Shown here: positions 61,967 to 64,000 of the stretch, piece after piece | Numbering within the stretch: position 1 is the first letter of the stretch | How the letters are laid out: each line of letters begins with the position of its first letter | From: Flavobacterium aestivum | GTDB lineage: Bacteria; Bacteroidota; Bacteroidia; Flavobacteriales; Flavobacteriaceae | Direction of reading: 5' to 3' | NCBI RefSeq assembly: GCF_026870175.2 | Contig: NZ_CP113977.2 | Location: forward strand, 3,534,001 to 3,598,000 | Length of the DNA stretch: 64,000 nt | The notes under the pieces: model-generated | Seen by the model: the letters and a program-made list of their open reading frames with translations, nothing else | What the model was told of the DNA's origin: nothing | Databases searched by the model: none | Position numbers and translations under genes: made by a program

Positions 61967-62560
61967 TTACCCATGAATTGTCTCACCTTTCCCGTAATTG
62001 GTAATAATTGACTCTTCGAATTCAAGCCATTCTCTCCAACGTTTTTCTACATCTATCCCAACACCATATTTTCGGGCATAAGTGATAAAAGTAGTATAAT
62101 GTCCTGCCTCACTTTCCATCAAGTCACGGTAAAATTTAGCCAACTCCTCATCTTGAATATTTTCGGAAAGTACTTTGAAACGCTCACAGCTTCTGGCTTC
62201 AATCATAGCTGAAAACAACAATCGTTCTACCAAACCTGAAACACGGCTTCCGTTACCGCTTTTTTTCATGTACAAATACAATTCATTTACATAATCGTCT
62301 TTGCGTTCACGACCTAGCTTTAAACCACGTTTGATGATAATATTATGTACTTGTTCAAAATGATCGATTTCTTCTTTGGCCAAAGCCAATAAATCCTTTA
62401 CTAAATCCTGATGCTCTGAATTATTAGTGATTATTGTAATAGCGTTGGTAGCTGCTTTTTGTTCGCACCAAGCGTGATCAGTAAGAATTTCTTCGATGTT
62501 TTTTTCAACAATATTTACCCATCTAGGATCAGTTGGCAATTGTAATCGTAATACTCCCAT
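61967..62560 (-). CDS. miaE: tRNA-(2-methylthio-N6-isopentenyl)adenosine hydroxylase
   Basis: 197 residues of the ferritin-like diiron type. Iron ligands are contributed by EQKAATNAITII (first helix Glu), KEEIDHFEQVHNII (E-x-x-H), LLFSAMIEARSCERF (E-A-R-S) and LMESEAGHYTTF (E-x-x-H), as in MiaE. The enzyme hydroxylates ms2i6A37 of tRNA using oxygen. LTDHAWCEQKAA is a conserved phrase. It is transcribed downstream of glyA but separated from it by a terminator-like hairpin. Confidence 0.9.
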   Translation of the reverse strand: MGVLRLQLPTDPRWVNIVEKNIEEILTDHAWCEQKAATNAITIITNNSEHQDLVKDLLALAKEEIDHFEQVHNIIIKRGLKLGRERKDDYVNELYLYMKKSGNGSRVSGLVERLLFSAMIEARSCERFKVLSENIQDEELAKFYRDLMESEAGHYTTFITYARKYGVGIDVEKRWREWLEFEESIITNYGKGETIHG

Positions 62561-62576
62561 TTTTTTTTAAGTCTAA

Positions 62577-62698
62577 AAGTTAAAAAGTCATAAAGTCAAA
62601 AGTCGTCATAAAAACGAAAGTCGAAAGTCAAAACTAAGGCAGAATAAAATTCCAATCCAAAACTTTCGACTTTCGACTTTAAAAACTTTAAACAAAAA
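62577..62698. repeat. AAGTC-type simple repeat region
   Basis: Dense GAAAGTC / AAAGTC units (AAAGTTAAAAAGTCATAAAGTCA, then CGAAAGTCGAAAGTC) lie in the gap between miaE and glyA, with the reverse complement a few dozen bases later. The copies create the terminator stem below. Confidence 0.6.
62611..62675 (-). terminator. terminator-like hairpin after glyA
   Basis: CGAAAGTCGAAAGT (62615-62628) and ACTTTCGACTTTCG (62662-62675) form a perfect 14-bp stem with a 33-base loop, then TTTTTA on the minus strand. Confidence 0.7.
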
Positions 62699-62699
62699 T

Positions 62700-63974
62700 T
62701 TAATAAACAAAGATTGCTCTTTCGCTCATCATTTCGTTTACTTCATTGGCTACTTCTTCAATGATATCTTCGTTAGTATGATTTGTTAAAACCTTATCAA
62801 TCATAGCAACAATTGTTTCCATATCTTCTTCAACAAGACCACGAGTGGTAATTGCCGGAGTTCCGATACGAATACCTGAAGTTACAAATGGAGATTTATC
62901 ATCAAATGGAACCATGTTTTTATTTACAGTGATTTCAGCTTTTACCAAAGCATTTTCTGCCTCTTTACCTGAAATTCCTTTATTTCTAAGGTCAATTAAC
63001 ATCATATGATTGTCAGTTCCTCCAGAAATAATGTTATATCCTCTTTTTACAAAAGCTGCTGCCATTGCCTTAGCATTTTTTTGTAATTGCATAGCATATG
63101 TAAAGAACTCATCTTGTAATGCCTCACCAAAAGCTACCGCTTTAGCAGCAATAATGTGCATTAATGGTCCACCTTGATTTCCTGGGAAAACAGCAAGATC
63201 TAATAATGTTGACATCATTCTGATTTCTCCTTTTGGTGTAGTTAATCCCCAAGGATTTTCAAAATCTTTACCCATTAAGATCAAACCTCCACGAGGTCCA
63301 CGTAATGTTTTGTGAGTTGTAGTTGTTACAATATGACAATGAGGAATTGGATCATTCATCAATCCTTTGGCAATTAAACCAGCAGGGTGAGAAATATCAG
63401 CCATTAATATAGCTCCTACACTATCAGCAATTACTCTAAAACGCTCAAAATCCATATCACGTGAATAAGCCGAAGCTCCTGCGATGATTAATTTTGGCTG
63501 CTCTCTAGTAGCAATTTCTTGAATTTTATCATAGTTCAAAAGACCTGTTTCTTGATCTACACCATAAAAAACCGGATTGTATAAACGTCCAGAAAAGTTT
63601 ACTGGTGAACCATGAGTTAAGTGTCCTCCGTGTGATAAATCAAAACCTAAGATTTTATCTCCTGGTTTCAAACATGTAAAAAATACTGCTGTATTAGCTT
63701 GTGAACCAGAGTGAGGCTGTACATTCGCGTAAGCAGCACCAAATAATTCTTTAGCTCTATCTATAGCAATTTGTTCTACTACATCTACTACTTCACAACC
63801 TCCGTAGTATCTTTTGCCTGGGTATCCCTCGGCATATTTATTAGTTAAAACAGACCCGGCTGCCTCCATTACTTCGTCACTTACAAAGTTTTCAGAAGCG
63901 ATAAGTTCTAATCCGTGTATTTGTCTGTCTTGTTCCTCAATAATGAGGTCAAAAATTTGTTCGTCGCGTTGCAT
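62700..63974 (-). CDS. glyA: serine hydroxymethyltransferase
   Basis: 424 residues, complete. [39 protein letters not shown], and the PLP-lysine motif [15 protein letters not shown] (Lys in THKTLRGPR) are diagnostic; [17 protein letters not shown] follows. The start is the ATG at 63974, and only 26 bases of upstream sequence are visible. It interconverts serine and glycine with tetrahydrofolate and supplies one-carbon units. It forms a functional pair with gcvT in this window, although they are 28 kb apart. Confidence 0.96.
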   Translation of the reverse strand: MQRDEQIFDLIIEEQDRQIHGLELIASENFVSDEVMEAAGSVLTNKYAEGYPGKRYYGGCEVVDVVEQIAIDRAKELFGAAYANVQPHSGSQANTAVFFTCLKPGDKILGFDLSHGGHLTHGSPVNFSGRLYNPVFYGVDQETGLLNYDKIQEIATREQPKLIIAGASAYSRDMDFERFRVIADSVGAILMADISHPAGLIAKGLMNDPIPHCHIVTTTTHKTLRGPRGGLILMGKDFENPWGLTTPKGEIRMMSTLLDLAVFPGNQGGPLMHIIAAKAVAFGEALQDEFFTYAMQLQKNAKAMAAAFVKRGYNIISGGTDNHMMLIDLRNKGISGKEAENALVKAEITVNKNMVPFDDKSPFVTSGIRIGTPAITTRGLVEEDMETIVAMIDKVLTNHTNEDIIEEVANEVNEMMSERAIFVY

Positions 63975-64000
63975 TTCTTTGATTTTCGTTAATTTCCCGC

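Noticed and set aside
1..64000. CRISPR array, tRNA or rRNA genes
   Set aside because: No regularly spaced identical repeats and no tRNA cloverleaf or rRNA sequence were noticed while reading; a dedicated scan (tRNAscan-SE, Infernal) would be needed to be certain.

Overview
The window is chromosomal DNA of a member of the Bacteroidota, almost certainly Flavobacterium or a close relative. The evidence is an AT-rich sequence, weak Shine-Dalgarno sites, promoters of the TAnnTTTG type, a secreted enzyme with a type IX secretion C-terminal domain, a TssD-type (Bacteroidota T6SS) tube domain, and many small Flavobacteriaceae protein families. I see no rRNA, tRNA, CRISPR array or intact insertion sequence.

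Layout. 1-4.9 kb (minus strand) is an accessory island. A TssD (Hcp)-like tube domain is fused to a metzincin-type zinc protease (3337-4863), followed by an adjacent lipoprotein that is a candidate immunity protein. Next come a diverged paralogue inserted between decayed ends of a second lipoprotein copy, a pair of ORFs overlapping at an A-AAA-AAG slippery sequence, and an XRE regulator. 5-12.4 kb holds small regulators and redox, detoxification and hydrolase genes: AraC/DoxX/cupin, VOC, a class C beta-lactamase-like lipoprotein, a divergent HxlR / MdaB-SDR unit with an evident operator, and an OXA-like class D protein with altered motifs. 12.4-20.5 kb has a U32 protein, a large secreted metallophosphatase, a lipoprotein with a repeated HGQPGHRCD motif, a DJ-1/PfpI protein, a GNAT protein and a DUF962 membrane protein.

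20.8-25.9 kb is a likely metabolic unit: a ThDP enzyme, an L-amino-acid-oxidase-like flavoenzyme and an NmrA-like reductase. 26-31 kb holds a membrane hydrolase, an alpha/beta hydrolase of atypical base composition, NTF2-like, HD and two DinB-like proteins. 31.3-33.6 kb (DUF2798, RibB, a Crp/Fnr regulator and a siderophore-interacting-type reductase) looks like a small self-contained regulon. Two TTGAC-N4-RTCAA boxes lie at identical distance from weak -7 elements, and the regulator carries an FNR-like ETLSR recognition helix.

34-50.8 kb is mostly housekeeping: gcvT, a tail-specific S41 protease, a YebC protein, a cysteine synthase-family enzyme, oligopeptidase B, a YbaB protein, threonine aldolase, prfB with its programmed +1 frameshift, a large cytoplasmic hybrid histidine kinase, an acyl-CoA carboxylase beta subunit and an orphan PorE/OmpA-type TPR protein with internal repeats. 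A structured intergenic element resembling a repeated Flavobacterium RNA motif follows. 51-56.8 kb is a complete RND efflux operon. 57-64 kb has a zinc alcohol dehydrogenase, a Qnr-like pentapeptide protein, a stress-type membrane protein, a VOC protein, two GNAT proteins, miaE and glyA.

The most novel features are the TssD-metzincin effector with its scarred immunity-like array, and the Crp/Fnr mini-regulon. All assignments come from reading the sequence; no database search was run.
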